The notes below the pieces were generated by a model. That model searched no databases. It saw only the letters and a program-made list of their open reading frames with translations, and was not told where the DNA came from. Positions 19,313 to 27,779 of a DNA stretch of 64,000 bases are shown here, one piece after another. The translations under genes were made by a program, and so were the position numbers. The first letter of the stretch is position 1, and every line of letters starts with the position of its first letter. The DNA lies in NCBI RefSeq assembly GCF_004923295.1, contig NZ_CP039639.1:103501-167500 (forward strand). Direction: 5' to 3'. This DNA is from Azospirillum sp. TSH100 (GTDB lineage Bacteria; Pseudomonadota; Alphaproteobacteria; Azospirillales; Azospirillaceae).

Positions 19313-20842
19313 TTATCCGGCGAACCGGCCCTTGTACGTCTCCCGCAGCAGGGCCTTCTGCACCTTGCCCATGGCGTTGCGCGGCAGCTCGTCCACGAAG
19401 ACCACCGCCTTCGGTACCTTGAAGTTCGCCAGCTGCTCCTTGCAGGCGGCGATCACCGCCGCCTCGTCCATCCCGCCACCGGCCTCGATCGGCCGGCGCA
19501 GCACCACCGCCATCACCGCCTCGCCGAAGTCGGGATGCGGCACGCCGATCACCGCCGATTCCACCACGCCGGGAATCGCGTCGATCGCCGTCTCCACCTC
19601 CTTGGGATAGACGTTGAAGCCGCCGGAGATCACCAGATCCTTGGCACGGCCGATGATGTGGACATAGCCGCGCCCGTCGATCCGGCCGACATCGCCGGTG
19701 ATGAACCAGCCGCCGGGGCGGATCTCCTGCGCCGTCTTCTCCGGCATGCGCCAATAGCCGGAAAACACGTTCGGCCCTTTCACCTCCAGCACGCCGATCT
19801 CGCCATCGGGAACCGGCTCCCCCGTCTTCTGGTCGGCGACCCGGACCGACACCTCGGGCAGCGGGAAACCGACGGTGCCGGGGATGCGCTCGCCGTCCAG
19901 CGGGTTGGAGGTCAGCATGCCGGTTTCGGTCATGCCGTAGCGCTCCAGGATGGCATGGCCGGTGCGCTCGCGGAATTCGCGGTGGGTGTCGGCCAGCAGC
20001 GGGGCGGAGCCGCTGATGAACAGGCGCATATGCGCCGCCGCCGCCGACGTCAGCCGCGGGTCGGTCAGCAGGCGGGTGTAGAAGGTCGGCACCCCCATCA
20101 TCACCGTCGCCCGCGGCAGCAGGCGGAACACGGCGTCCGGATCGAACTTCGGCAGAAACAGCATGCCGGTGCCGTTCATCAGCACGCAGTTGGTGGCGAC
20201 GAACAGACCATGGGTGTGGAAGATCGGCAGGGCGTGCAGCAGTAGATCGTCCGGCCGGAAGCCCCAGATGCGGTGCAGGGTGGCGGCGTTGGAGGACAGG
20301 TTGCGGTGGCTCATCATCGCCCCCTTCGACCGCCCGGTGGTGCCGGAGGTGTAGAGGATCGCCGCCAGATCATCCGCCGCGCAGGCCACCGTGTCGAACG
20401 CCGGCTCCAGCCCGGCTGCCCGCTCCGGCAGGCTGCCATCGCCGTCGCTGCCCAGCGTCAGCAGCGTGCCCACCCCGGCCGCCTTGGCGGTGTCGGCCAG
20501 CGCCGCAGCACTGCCCGGCGTGCAGACGAAGACCGCCGGTTCAGCATCGCCGAGGAAATAATCGACCTCCGCCTTGGTATAGGCGGTGTTGAGCGGCAGA
20601 TAGGCGGCACCGGCGCGCAGGCAGGCGAGATAGAGGAAGACCGCCTCCGGCGACTTCTCCACCTGCACCGCCACCCGGTCGCCCTTGGCAACGCCCAGAT
20701 CCGCCAGCAGCCGGGCATAGCGGCCGCTGATCTCCATCAGATCGCGGTAGCTGTAGCGCCGGCCGGACTCCAGCTCGATGAACGGGGTGTCGGCATCGGT
20801 GGGGAAACGGGCGGCGACGATGTCGAAGAAGTTGTCGGTCAT
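19313..20842 (-). CDS. matB: Malonyl-CoA synthetase, MatB-like acyl-CoA ligase
   Basis: 509 residues from the Met at 20842; the frame upstream of it has no family similarity. It is an ANL-superfamily ligase with the P-loop YTSGTTGRSKG, core ERYGMTETGM, and the C-terminal hinge and catalytic Lys region (GRAKDLVISGGFNVYPKEVE; PRNAMGKVQK). The short N-terminus and the overall pattern fit MatB, which makes malonyl-CoA from malonate, CoA and ATP. A methylmalonyl- or other short-chain ligase is possible. The usual partners matA (decarboxylase) and matC (carrier) are absent. It is divergent from the LodA-type gene and on the same strand as csg. Confidence 0.8.
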   Translation of the reverse strand: MTDNFFDIVAARFPTDADTPFIELESGRRYSYRDLMEISGRYARLLADLGVAKGDRVAVQVEKSPEAVFLYLACLRAGAAYLPLNTAYTKAEVDYFLGDAEPAVFVCTPGSAAALADTAKAAGVGTLLTLGSDGDGSLPERAAGLEPAFDTVACAADDLAAILYTSGTTGRSKGAMMSHRNLSSNAATLHRIWGFRPDDLLLHALPIFHTHGLFVATNCVLMNGTGMLFLPKFDPDAVFRLLPRATVMMGVPTFYTRLLTDPRLTSAAAAHMRLFISGSAPLLADTHREFRERTGHAILERYGMTETGMLTSNPLDGERIPGTVGFPLPEVSVRVADQKTGEPVPDGEIGVLEVKGPNVFSGYWRMPEKTAQEIRPGGWFITGDVGRIDGRGYVHIIGRAKDLVISGGFNVYPKEVETAIDAIPGVVESAVIGVPHPDFGEAVMAVVLRRPIEAGGGMDEAAVIAACKEQLANFKVPKAVVFVDELPRNAMGKVQKALLRETYKGRFAG

Positions 20843-21166
20843 TCTGGTCGGATCCCTGCGGAACGGATCGCCCACCATACACCGGAGCAGGGCAGGGTGG
20901 GGACTGTGGGACGTCCCACATCGGCAATGCCGGACGGCTGGGGTGAAACCCCTACACCCTTCCAACCGCAGCAACGGTCCATCGCCATCGGCTCTCCGAA
21001 AAGGCAAAAATGTGCGCCAAACTGATTATTTATGGTGGAAAGCCGCGAAGTGCTTGCGTAAGCACGATTCATTGCACGGGAAAATCATAACGCAAAGACA
21101 ACTTTCCGCGCCCACCTGACCACCCCGCCCCGGCGGTGCCGCCGGACGATACAGGAGATGGAGCGA
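20843..21166. promoter_or_regulatory. Divergent promoter region matB / lodA-like
   Basis: This 324-bp gap holds promoters for both flanking genes. Two features stand out: a perfect 16-bp palindrome, TGTGGGACGTCCCACA, at 20905-20920, and an AT-richer stretch at about 21015-21075 that probably contains the rightward promoter. The palindrome recurs at 25315-25330, after the lodB-like gene. Confidence 0.45.
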
Positions 21167-24100
21167 ATGACGGCCAACGATTCCACCAAGAGTCCTCCCT
21201 GCTTCGATTGCGCCACCAATTCCACCGAGCGGCTGGACGAGATGTTCATCCGCATGGTCCAGATGAAGCGCATCGCGCTGGGCCAGAAGCCGGCGGAACG
21301 CGCGGTCTTCCGCAAGCTGCACGGCGCCGCGCATGGCCGGCTGGTGATGGATCCGAACCGGCCGGAGTCGTTGCGCGTCGGCGTTTTCGCCAAGGACGAA
21401 TTGCCGGCCTGGGTGCGCTTTTCCAGCGACACCGGCCCGACCTCCCCGGATCTGGGATCGACTCTCGGCATCGGGCTGAAGCTGTGGGGCGTCGATGGCG
21501 TCAACGCGCTGGGCGAGCAGGGCGACGTCGCCGACTTCATCATGCAGAACTACCCGGTCTTCTTCGTCAACAATGCGGAGGAGATGTGCGAGTTCACCTA
21601 TGCCGGCGTGGTCCTGAACGACTATCCCGGCTATCTCAACACGCACCCGAAGACCAACGACATCCTGAACGCCATGTCGGCCCAGGTCGACGGCAGCGTG
21701 CTGACCACCCAATATTGGGCGATCCTGCCCTTCGATTTCGGCCCCGACCATTACGCCAAATACTCGCTGGTGCCGGAAGCGCCGCCGCCCGGCCATCCGG
21801 CGGTCAATGTGCCGACCGACGACCAGAACTATCTCGCCAACGACCTCGCCAACCGGCTGCTGGAGGACGACTACCGCTTCACCTTCATGGTGCAGGTGGT
21901 TCCCAGGAGCGCCGGCTATCCGCTGGACAAGGCGACGGAGGAATGGCCGACCGACCGGTATCCCTACCAGCCGGTGGCGACGCTGATCCTGCCGAAGCAG
22001 GATGTCTGCGCCCGCGGCCAGGGCGACTATGGGCAGGAGCTGGCCTTCAACATCTGGCGCACGCCGGTGGAGCAGACGCCGCAGGGCAGCATCGCCGCGG
22101 TGCGCAAGCTGGTCTACAACCACGGCGCCGACGTCCGCCATCAGGCCAACGGCCAGCCGCTGGAACAGCCGACCGTGCCGCGCACCGAAGCGCCGCCGCT
22201 GCCCAAGGATGACTGCATCGTCAAGGCGGTGATCTATCCGCCGATCGGCGTCGCCCGCATCGGCAACGCGCCGAAGGGCTATGTCGTCGGCCCCGAAGTG
22301 CCGAACCCGAAGCCGCTGATGGCCGGCGACGACCCGGCACAGAACCCCTACCGTGACGCCGAGGGCCGGCTTCTGCCGCAGGCGGCGCGCTTCCGCATCT
22401 ATGGCGTCAACGCCATGGGCCGGATCGTCCGCGAGCTGACGGCGCCGGACAGCAAGGCCGACATCACCTGGAAGGTCCATCTCGCCAACAAGAAATCGGC
22501 CTGGTACGGCTTCCAGCTGGCGCTCGACATTCCGGAAGCATCGTCGGCCGACCCGACCACGCTGCGCAACCCGACCGTCGCCGACCGCGAGGCGCTGGTG
22601 CTCGACGCCGGCGAACAGGCGATCCATGCCGGCCATGGCAAGCAGAGCCGCAAGCTGGTCGCCGGCAAATTCATGCACCAGGGCGAGCCGGTCTATCTCG
22701 GCCGCATGTGGTGCGAGGAGGGCGACCACCGCCTGCTGGTCACCGGCGGGCGCGGCTTCTCCGCCTCCTACAACGGCACCAAGGCGATCACCTTCGGCAA
22801 CAACGAGGGCTGGCACGACGACACCTCCGACGGTCCGGTCGATGCGGTGGTCAAGCTGAACGGCATGGAGCTGCCGGTCACCCCGGCCTGGATCGTCGTC
22901 GCCCCGCCAAACTATGGGCCGCAGCGCAAGTCGGTGCGCACCATGTGGGACCTGATGCGCGACGTGGCGATCCAGGCGGGCACCCTGCCGAAGCCGGCCC
23001 GCCCGTCCTTCACCCACGACATCTACCCGGTGTTCGAGCGGATGACCGGGCTGCAATGGGTCAATGCCGGCTTCGCCGCCGGGTTCGGCTGGAAGTCCGC
23101 CAACGACTTCACCAGGGAGGAGTGGATCGCGCGGCTGAACGACCGCAGCCTCGCCAACCAGGAAACCCGGCGGGTGCTGAAGAACTCCTTCCGGCATGAC
23201 GCGGTGGACAGCTGGTCGCCGATGCCCTGGCCCTGGGTCTATGGCGACGCGATGAACATCCCGCCGGCCCAGACGCCGCGCCAATACACCGCACTGACCC
23301 AGACGCAGCTGGACTTCCTCGACCAGTGGGTCGCCGGCGACTTCGACGACGATTGGGGCAAGGTGCCGGTCTACACCGAGTTCGATCAGGTGCCGCTGGA
23401 CGAGCAGGGCGACGTGCTGACCCGCGCCGCACTGGACTTCTGCCTCGCCGACGCCTTCCATCCCGGCTGCGAGATGACGTGGCCGGTGCGCGCCTCCACC
23501 ATGTATATGGAGCCGTTCCGCTTCGCCCATGCGCCGAAGGGCTGGGTGGAGCCGGGCCTGGGCGCCATCCTGTCCAGCGACACGGTGACCATCCCCAACG
23601 GCCCGCTCTATGGCCAGCTGCCCGGCGGCATCACCCGCTGGATGGCTGTGCCGTGGCAGACCGACACCGGCAGCTGCCGGTCGGGCTACGACGCCAGCTA
23701 TGATCCCAACGTCCCCACCTTCTGGCCGGCCCGCGTGCCGAACGAGGTGCTGACCCGCGAAAACTACCGGATCGTGATGGATGCCGACCAGCCGCCGCAG
23801 GTGCGACTGGCCGCCTTCGCCAACCGCGCCGCCTGGATCGCACCGCTGGGCACCACCAGCTACACCGACCAGATCAACAACATGATCCATCACTTCGACC
23901 ATCTCGGCGTGGTCGAGGTCAATCCCGGCCCGACCGATCCGGATGGCGCCAAGCTGTTCCCGCCGCTGATCGAAGTGGAGGACCAGCACATCCCGATCCC
24001 CGACGTGGACGACACCGTCGACACCAAGGCGGTGCGGACGGCCCACCACACCCTGTCCACCAGGGCGCCGGCCGCCTCGGGCGGAGGGGCCGGTGGTGGT

Positions 24101-24178
24101 GCCGGGCTGCGGTCGACGCAACCGGTCGACATCAGCCGGATCGACAAGGTCCGCCGCTTCCCACGCGGGCTGCGGTGA
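21167..24178 (+). CDS. Catalase-like domain fused to LodA-type CTQ amino-acid oxidase
   Basis: 1003 residues from ATG 21167; GGAG lies 9 bases upstream, whereas the earlier in-frame ATG abuts it. Residues ~20-325 resemble the catalase fold: a distal-His segment KLHGAAHG (His52), AWVRFSSDTG, QNYPVFFVNN, and RKLVYNHGADVR (313-324), which matches the proximal Arg-x3-Tyr-x6-Arg haem motif of catalases. From ~330 (VIYPPIGVARIGNAPKGYVV) to the end it is LodA/GoxA-like. Cys768 (FHPGCEMTW) and Trp830 (AVPWQTD) are 62 residues apart, close to the Cys516/Trp581 pair that forms cysteine tryptophylquinone in LodA. LodA enzymes oxidise amino acids and release H2O2, so a peroxide-consuming partner in cis makes sense. 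The substrate is unknown. The LodB-type maturase gene overlaps it. Confidence 0.85.
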   Translation: MTANDSTKSPPCFDCATNSTERLDEMFIRMVQMKRIALGQKPAERAVFRKLHGAAHGRLVMDPNRPESLRVGVFAKDELPAWVRFSSDTGPTSPDLGSTLGIGLKLWGVDGVNALGEQGDVADFIMQNYPVFFVNNAEEMCEFTYAGVVLNDYPGYLNTHPKTNDILNAMSAQVDGSVLTTQYWAILPFDFGPDHYAKYSLVPEAPPPGHPAVNVPTDDQNYLANDLANRLLEDDYRFTFMVQVVPRSAGYPLDKATEEWPTDRYPYQPVATLILPKQDVCARGQGDYGQELAFNIWRTPVEQTPQGSIAAVRKLVYNHGADVRHQANGQPLEQPTVPRTEAPPLPKDDCIVKAVIYPPIGVARIGNAPKGYVVGPEVPNPKPLMAGDDPAQNPYRDAEGRLLPQAARFRIYGVNAMGRIVRELTAPDSKADITWKVHLANKKSAWYGFQLALDIPEASSADPTTLRNPTVADREALVLDAGEQAIHAGHGKQSRKLVAGKFMHQGEPVYLGRMWCEEGDHRLLVTGGRGFSASYNGTKAITFGNNEGWHDDTSDGPVDAVVKLNGMELPVTPAWIVVAPPNYGPQRKSVRTMWDLMRDVAIQAGTLPKPARPSFTHDIYPVFERMTGLQWVNAGFAAGFGWKSANDFTREEWIARLNDRSLANQETRRVLKNSFRHDAVDSWSPMPWPWVYGDAMNIPPAQTPRQYTALTQTQLDFLDQWVAGDFDDDWGKVPVYTEFDQVPLDEQGDVLTRAALDFCLADAFHPGCEMTWPVRASTMYMEPFRFAHAPKGWVEPGLGAILSSDTVTIPNGPLYGQLPGGITRWMAVPWQTDTGSCRSGYDASYDPNVPTFWPARVPNEVLTRENYRIVMDADQPPQVRLAAFANRAAWIAPLGTTSYTDQINNMIHHFDHLGVVEVNPGPTDPDGAKLFPPLIEVEDQHIPIPDVDDTVDTKAVRTAHHTLSTRAPAASGGGAGGGAGLRSTQPVDISRIDKVRRFPRGLR

Positions 24179-25314
24179 CGACACCCGTCGAGGCGGATGC
24201 GGTGGTGGTGGGGGCGGGTCCGGCCGGATCCGCCTTCGCCCTCAACCTCGCGCCGCTGCATCGGGTGCTGGTGCTGGACCGACGGGACGGCCCCGCCGTT
24301 CAAAACGGCGTATCCCGCATCGGCGAATCGCTGGCCCCGGCTGCCCGCCGGCTGCTGACCGACATGGGTCTGTGGGAGGCCTTCCTGGCCGAAGGCCATT
24401 CCCCCTGCCATGGTGGCCGGTCGGTCTGGGGCGGACCGGTGCCGGTCGAGGCCGACAATCTGCGCGACCTCGACGGGCCGGGCTGGCACCTCGACCGCGG
24501 CCGCTTCGACGGCTGGCTGCGCCGGGTGGCGGTCTCCCGGGGTGCCGCCCTGCTGGTGCCGGCCCAGCCGCTGTCGGTCAACAGGGCAGGGGAGGGCTGG
24601 CTGCTGGAGGTGGAGACCGCCGGCCGCCGCATTCCCGTCCGCGCCCGCCTGCTGGTCGATGCCGGCGGACGCGGGTCGCCACTGGCGAAGCGGTTCGGTG
24701 CCCGGCGGACGGTGTCGGACCGGCTGGTCTGCGGCTGGATCCACGGCTTTGACGCCCCCGGCCGTCAGTCCGGCCTGACCTGGATCGAGGCGGAGCCGGA
24801 CGGCTGGTGGTACAGCGCCCCACTGCCCGCCGGCCGCCGGGTGGTCGCCTTCCACACCGACGCCGACCTCGACGCCGCGGCCGACACCCGCCACGCCGTA
24901 TCGCTGCTGCGCCGTCTGTCGGGCTGCTCCGTCCTGTCCCGATCTTTGGAGGCCTGCGGCTTTGAACCGGACGGGCAGGGGGGCTTCTGCGCCGCCCACA
25001 GCAGCACCCTGTCCCCGGCGTCGGGCGACGGCTGGCTGGCGGTCGGAGATGCCGCGCTGGGCTTCGACCCGCTGTCGTCCCAGGGCATCTTCAACGCGCT
25101 CTACACCGGCCTCGCCGCCGCGGAAGCCGCCGATCGCCTCATGTCCGGTGATCCCGCCGCGCTATCGGGCTACGCCGCCGGCCTCGTGCCAATCCGCGAC
25201 GCCTACCGCACCCATCTCCGCGCCTGGTACGGCCTGGAACGCCGCTGGCAGGACCGCCCCTTCTGGCGCCGGCGCCTTGATACGCCCTCTCCCGTCTCAG
25301 GAGAGGAAGGATGA
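24175..25314 (+). CDS. LodB/GoxB-like FAD-dependent maturase
   Basis: 379 residues, starting at a GTG that overlaps the previous stop (GTGA). An N-terminal Rossmann FAD motif (VVVGAGPAGSAFA), a central DAGGRGS segment and GDAALGFDPLSSQGIF near residue ~290 are typical of the tryptophan-halogenase-like flavoproteins. In lod and gox operons this partner is required to build the CTQ cofactor on LodA/GoxA. Coupling to the LodA-type gene supports that role. The last residues (TPSPVSGEEG) are encoded by a CCTCTCC...GGAGAGG hairpin of the local REP-like family, so the original C-terminus may have been shorter or different. Confidence 0.85.
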   Translation: MTTPVEADAVVVGAGPAGSAFALNLAPLHRVLVLDRRDGPAVQNGVSRIGESLAPAARRLLTDMGLWEAFLAEGHSPCHGGRSVWGGPVPVEADNLRDLDGPGWHLDRGRFDGWLRRVAVSRGAALLVPAQPLSVNRAGEGWLLEVETAGRRIPVRARLLVDAGGRGSPLAKRFGARRTVSDRLVCGWIHGFDAPGRQSGLTWIEAEPDGWWYSAPLPAGRRVVAFHTDADLDAAADTRHAVSLLRRLSGCSVLSRSLEACGFEPDGQGGFCAAHSSTLSPASGDGWLAVGDAALGFDPLSSQGIFNALYTGLAAAEAADRLMSGDPAALSGYAAGLVPIRDAYRTHLRAWYGLERRWQDRPFWRRRLDTPSPVSGEEG

Positions 25315-25333
25315 TGTGGGACGTCCCACATCA
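25312..25333. repeat. 22-bp perfect palindrome at the 3' end of the lodB-like gene
   Basis: The core TGTGGGACGTCCCACA (25315-25330) is identical to 20905-20920; here it extends by three bases on each side. It starts inside the final codons of the lodB-like gene and lies before the end of the convergent LysR gene. It could be a repeat element, a terminator stem or a regulator site. Confidence 0.7.
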
Positions 25334-25337
25334 CCCT

Positions 25338-26237
25338 CTACCACCCGCCCCCAAGCTCCCGCACCAGATCCACCAGCGCCCGCAACCCCGGCGGCAGATG
25401 GCGCCGGCCTGAATAGTAAAGGCACAATCCCGGAAACGGCTGGGTCCACTCCCCCAGCACGCGCAGCAGGCGACCGGCGGCGATGTCCTCGGCGACATGC
25501 CATTCCGCCAGATAGCCCACCCCCAGCCCCGCCCGCACCGCGTCGAGCATCAGAACGGGATCGTCCAGGATCAGCGGCCCGCTGCCGTCGATGGCGACCG
25601 TTTCGCCATGGCGCTCGAATTCCCAGCGATAGAGGGCGCCGCTCGGCAGGCGGCTGCGGATGCAGCGGTGACCGGAAAGATCGGCCGGGGTCGCCGGCAG
25701 GGAGCGCCCGGCAAAATACCCCGGTGTGCCGACGACCGCGAAGCGCAGTTCAGGGCCGAGCGGGATGGCGATCATGTCCTGCGGTACCTGCTCGGCCAGC
25801 CGCACGCCGGCATCGAAGCCCTCCAGCACGATATCGACCAGTTTCCCCTCGGTGACGATGTCCACAATCATGTCGGGATAGCGGCGCAGATACTCCAGGA
25901 TGAGTGGCTTCATAACCATCCGCGCCGCCCCGGCCGAACTGTTGATGCGCAGCGTTCCGGCCGGTGACGCCCGATGGTCGGACAGCCGGTCGATGGCGGC
26001 GCGGATGTCGCGCAGGGCAGGGGCGGTGTCGGCGACGAACTGCTCCCCCGCCCGGGTCAGCGCCACGCTGCGCGTCGTCCGGTGGAACAGCCGCACCCCC
26101 AGCCGCTCCTCCAGCGCCGCGATGGCGTGGCTGAGCGCCGAGCGCGACATCCCCAGTTCGGCTGCCGCGGCCCGGAAGCCGCGATGCCGGGCGACCGCCT
26201 GCACAGCCTCCAGCTCCGCCAATCCCGTGAGTGACAT
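25338..26237 (-). CDS. LysR-family transcriptional regulator
   Basis: 299 residues. The N-terminal winged helix (LEAVQAVARHRGFRAAAAELGMSRSALSHAIAALEERLGVRLFHRTTRSVALT) and the effector domain from ~90 are standard, and the length is typical. The GTP-to-TP motifs and C-terminal PGLCLYYSGRRHLPPGLRAL segment resemble the large group of LysR proteins that control adjacent oxidoreductases. It is divergent from the aldehyde dehydrogenase with a 108-bp gap, so it probably regulates that gene and itself. A role in controlling the lod-like pair is possible but untested. Confidence 0.88.
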   Translation of the reverse strand: MSLTGLAELEAVQAVARHRGFRAAAAELGMSRSALSHAIAALEERLGVRLFHRTTRSVALTRAGEQFVADTAPALRDIRAAIDRLSDHRASPAGTLRINSSAGAARMVMKPLILEYLRRYPDMIVDIVTEGKLVDIVLEGFDAGVRLAEQVPQDMIAIPLGPELRFAVVGTPGYFAGRSLPATPADLSGHRCIRSRLPSGALYRWEFERHGETVAIDGSGPLILDDPVLMLDAVRAGLGVGYLAEWHVAEDIAAGRLLRVLGEWTQPFPGLCLYYSGRRHLPPGLRALVDLVRELGGGW

Positions 26238-26345
26238 TGTCCCGATCCGTTCACCGATTCATGCGGGATTGTCCACCTTATCACCCGACAGCCCCTGCGC
26301 CACCTGAATGACCAGCCGCCCAACGACGCATTCGGGAGACCCGTC
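26238..26345. promoter_or_regulatory. LysR / aldehyde dehydrogenase divergent promoter gap
   Basis: This 108-bp gap between divergent genes is the expected position of a LysR operator (T-N11-A type). No single inverted repeat is convincing enough to name. Confidence 0.35.
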
Positions 26346-27779
26346 ATGCACGAGATCGACACCATCTATATAGACGGCCGCTTCGTCACCCCGCACGGGA
26401 CGGAGCTGTCCGACCTGCACAACCCGGCGACCGGCGCCGTCACCGGCCGCGTCCGCCTTGCCGACGAGGAGGACGCGCGGACGGCCATCGCCGCCGCCAA
26501 GCGGGCCTTCCCCGCCTTCTCCCGGACCGGCAAGGCGGAACGCATCGCCCTGCTGCACCGGCTGGGCGATGCCGTCGCCGCCCGGCGCGGCGACCTGCTC
26601 GACGCCGTGATCGACGAATATGGTGCCCCCGCCTCGCGCGCCGCCTTCATGGTCGATCACCCGGTGAGCGCCTTCCGCGAGACCGCCGCACTGCTGGCCG
26701 ACCATCCCTTCCTCCGCCGGATGGGCAGGGCCGAGGTCAGCATGGAACCGCTCGGCGTCGCCGGTCTGATCACGCCGTGGAACAGCAACGCCGGCTTCAT
26801 CTGCGGCAAGCTCGCCACCGCACTCGCCGCCGGCTGCACCGCGGTGATCAAGCCCAGCGAGATGAGCGCCCGCCAGACGCAGATCGTCACCGAGGCGCTG
26901 CATGCCGCCGATCTGCCGCCCGGCCTGTTCAACATCGTGACCGGCCGCGGCGACCGGGTGGGGACGGCGATCTCCAGCCATCCCGACGTCGCCAAAATCT
27001 CCTTCACCGGCTCCACCGCCACCGGCAAAGCGATCCTGCGCGCGGCGGCCGACACGCTGAAAAGGGTTACGCTGGAGCTGGGCGGCAAGTCGCCGACCAT
27101 CATCCTCGACGACGCCGACCTGTCCCAGGCGATCCCGCTGGCGCTCAACGCCGCCTTCATGAACAGCGGACAGGCCTGCATCGCCGGCACCCGCCTGCTG
27201 GCCCCGCGCAGCCGCCTCGCCGAGATCGAGGCGCTGGCCAGGGCGGCGGTCGAGGCGGTACGGGCTGGCGATCCCCGCGATCAGGCGACCACCGTCGGCC
27301 CGATGGTCAGCCGGATCCAGTGGGAGCGGGTGCAGCGCTACATCCGCATCGGGCTGGAAGAGGGCGCCGTCCTGCTGGCCGGCGGGGAAGGGCGGCCAGA
27401 GGGGCCGCCGGAGTTTTCCGGGGGCTGGTTCGTGCGCCCGACCCTGTTCACCGGCGTCCGCAACGAGATGACCATCGCGCGGGAGGAAATCTTCGGCCCG
27501 GTCCTTTCCATCATCCCCTATGAGGATGAGGAAGAGGCGGTCGCCATCGCCAACGACACCGTCTATGGACTCCAGGCCTATGTGCTATCGGGCGACAGCG
27601 CCCGCGCCCGCCGGGTGGCGGACCGCATCGTCGCCGGCCGGGTGCTGATCAACAGCCTTGCCCACGACCCGAAGGCGCCCTTCGGCGGCTTCAAGCAGTC
27701 CGGCATCGGCCGCGAGTATGGCAGCTTCGGCCTGGACGCCTTCCTGGAACCCAAGGCTCTGCTGGGTGAGGGCGTTTAG
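26346..27779 (+). CDS. NAD(P)-dependent aldehyde dehydrogenase
   Basis: 477 residues, the usual family length. The catalytic Cys278 lies in NSGQACIAG and the general base Glu244 in LELGGKSP. The cofactor-binding fold has ITPWNSNAG and FTGSTATGKAI. It oxidises an aldehyde to an acid; the substrate cannot be read from the sequence. LodA-type oxidases convert amines to aldehydes, so this enzyme could act downstream of the neighbouring pair. That link rests on distance only. Its 3' end overlaps the convergent parB by 4 bp. Confidence 0.92.
   Translation: MHEIDTIYIDGRFVTPHGTELSDLHNPATGAVTGRVRLADEEDARTAIAAAKRAFPAFSRTGKAERIALLHRLGDAVAARRGDLLDAVIDEYGAPASRAAFMVDHPVSAFRETAALLADHPFLRRMGRAEVSMEPLGVAGLITPWNSNAGFICGKLATALAAGCTAVIKPSEMSARQTQIVTEALHAADLPPGLFNIVTGRGDRVGTAISSHPDVAKISFTGSTATGKAILRAAADTLKRVTLELGGKSPTIILDDADLSQAIPLALNAAFMNSGQACIAGTRLLAPRSRLAEIEALARAAVEAVRAGDPRDQATTVGPMVSRIQWERVQRYIRIGLEEGAVLLAGGEGRPEGPPEFSGGWFVRPTLFTGVRNEMTIAREEIFGPVLSIIPYEDEEEAVAIANDTVYGLQAYVLSGDSARARRVADRIVAGRVLINSLAHDPKAPFGGFKQSGIGREYGSFGLDAFLEPKALLGEGV

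Noticed and set aside
21026..24184. 1052-codon minus-strand frame
   Set aside because: It lies entirely opposite the catalase-LodA gene, which has clear motifs; the frame itself has none.
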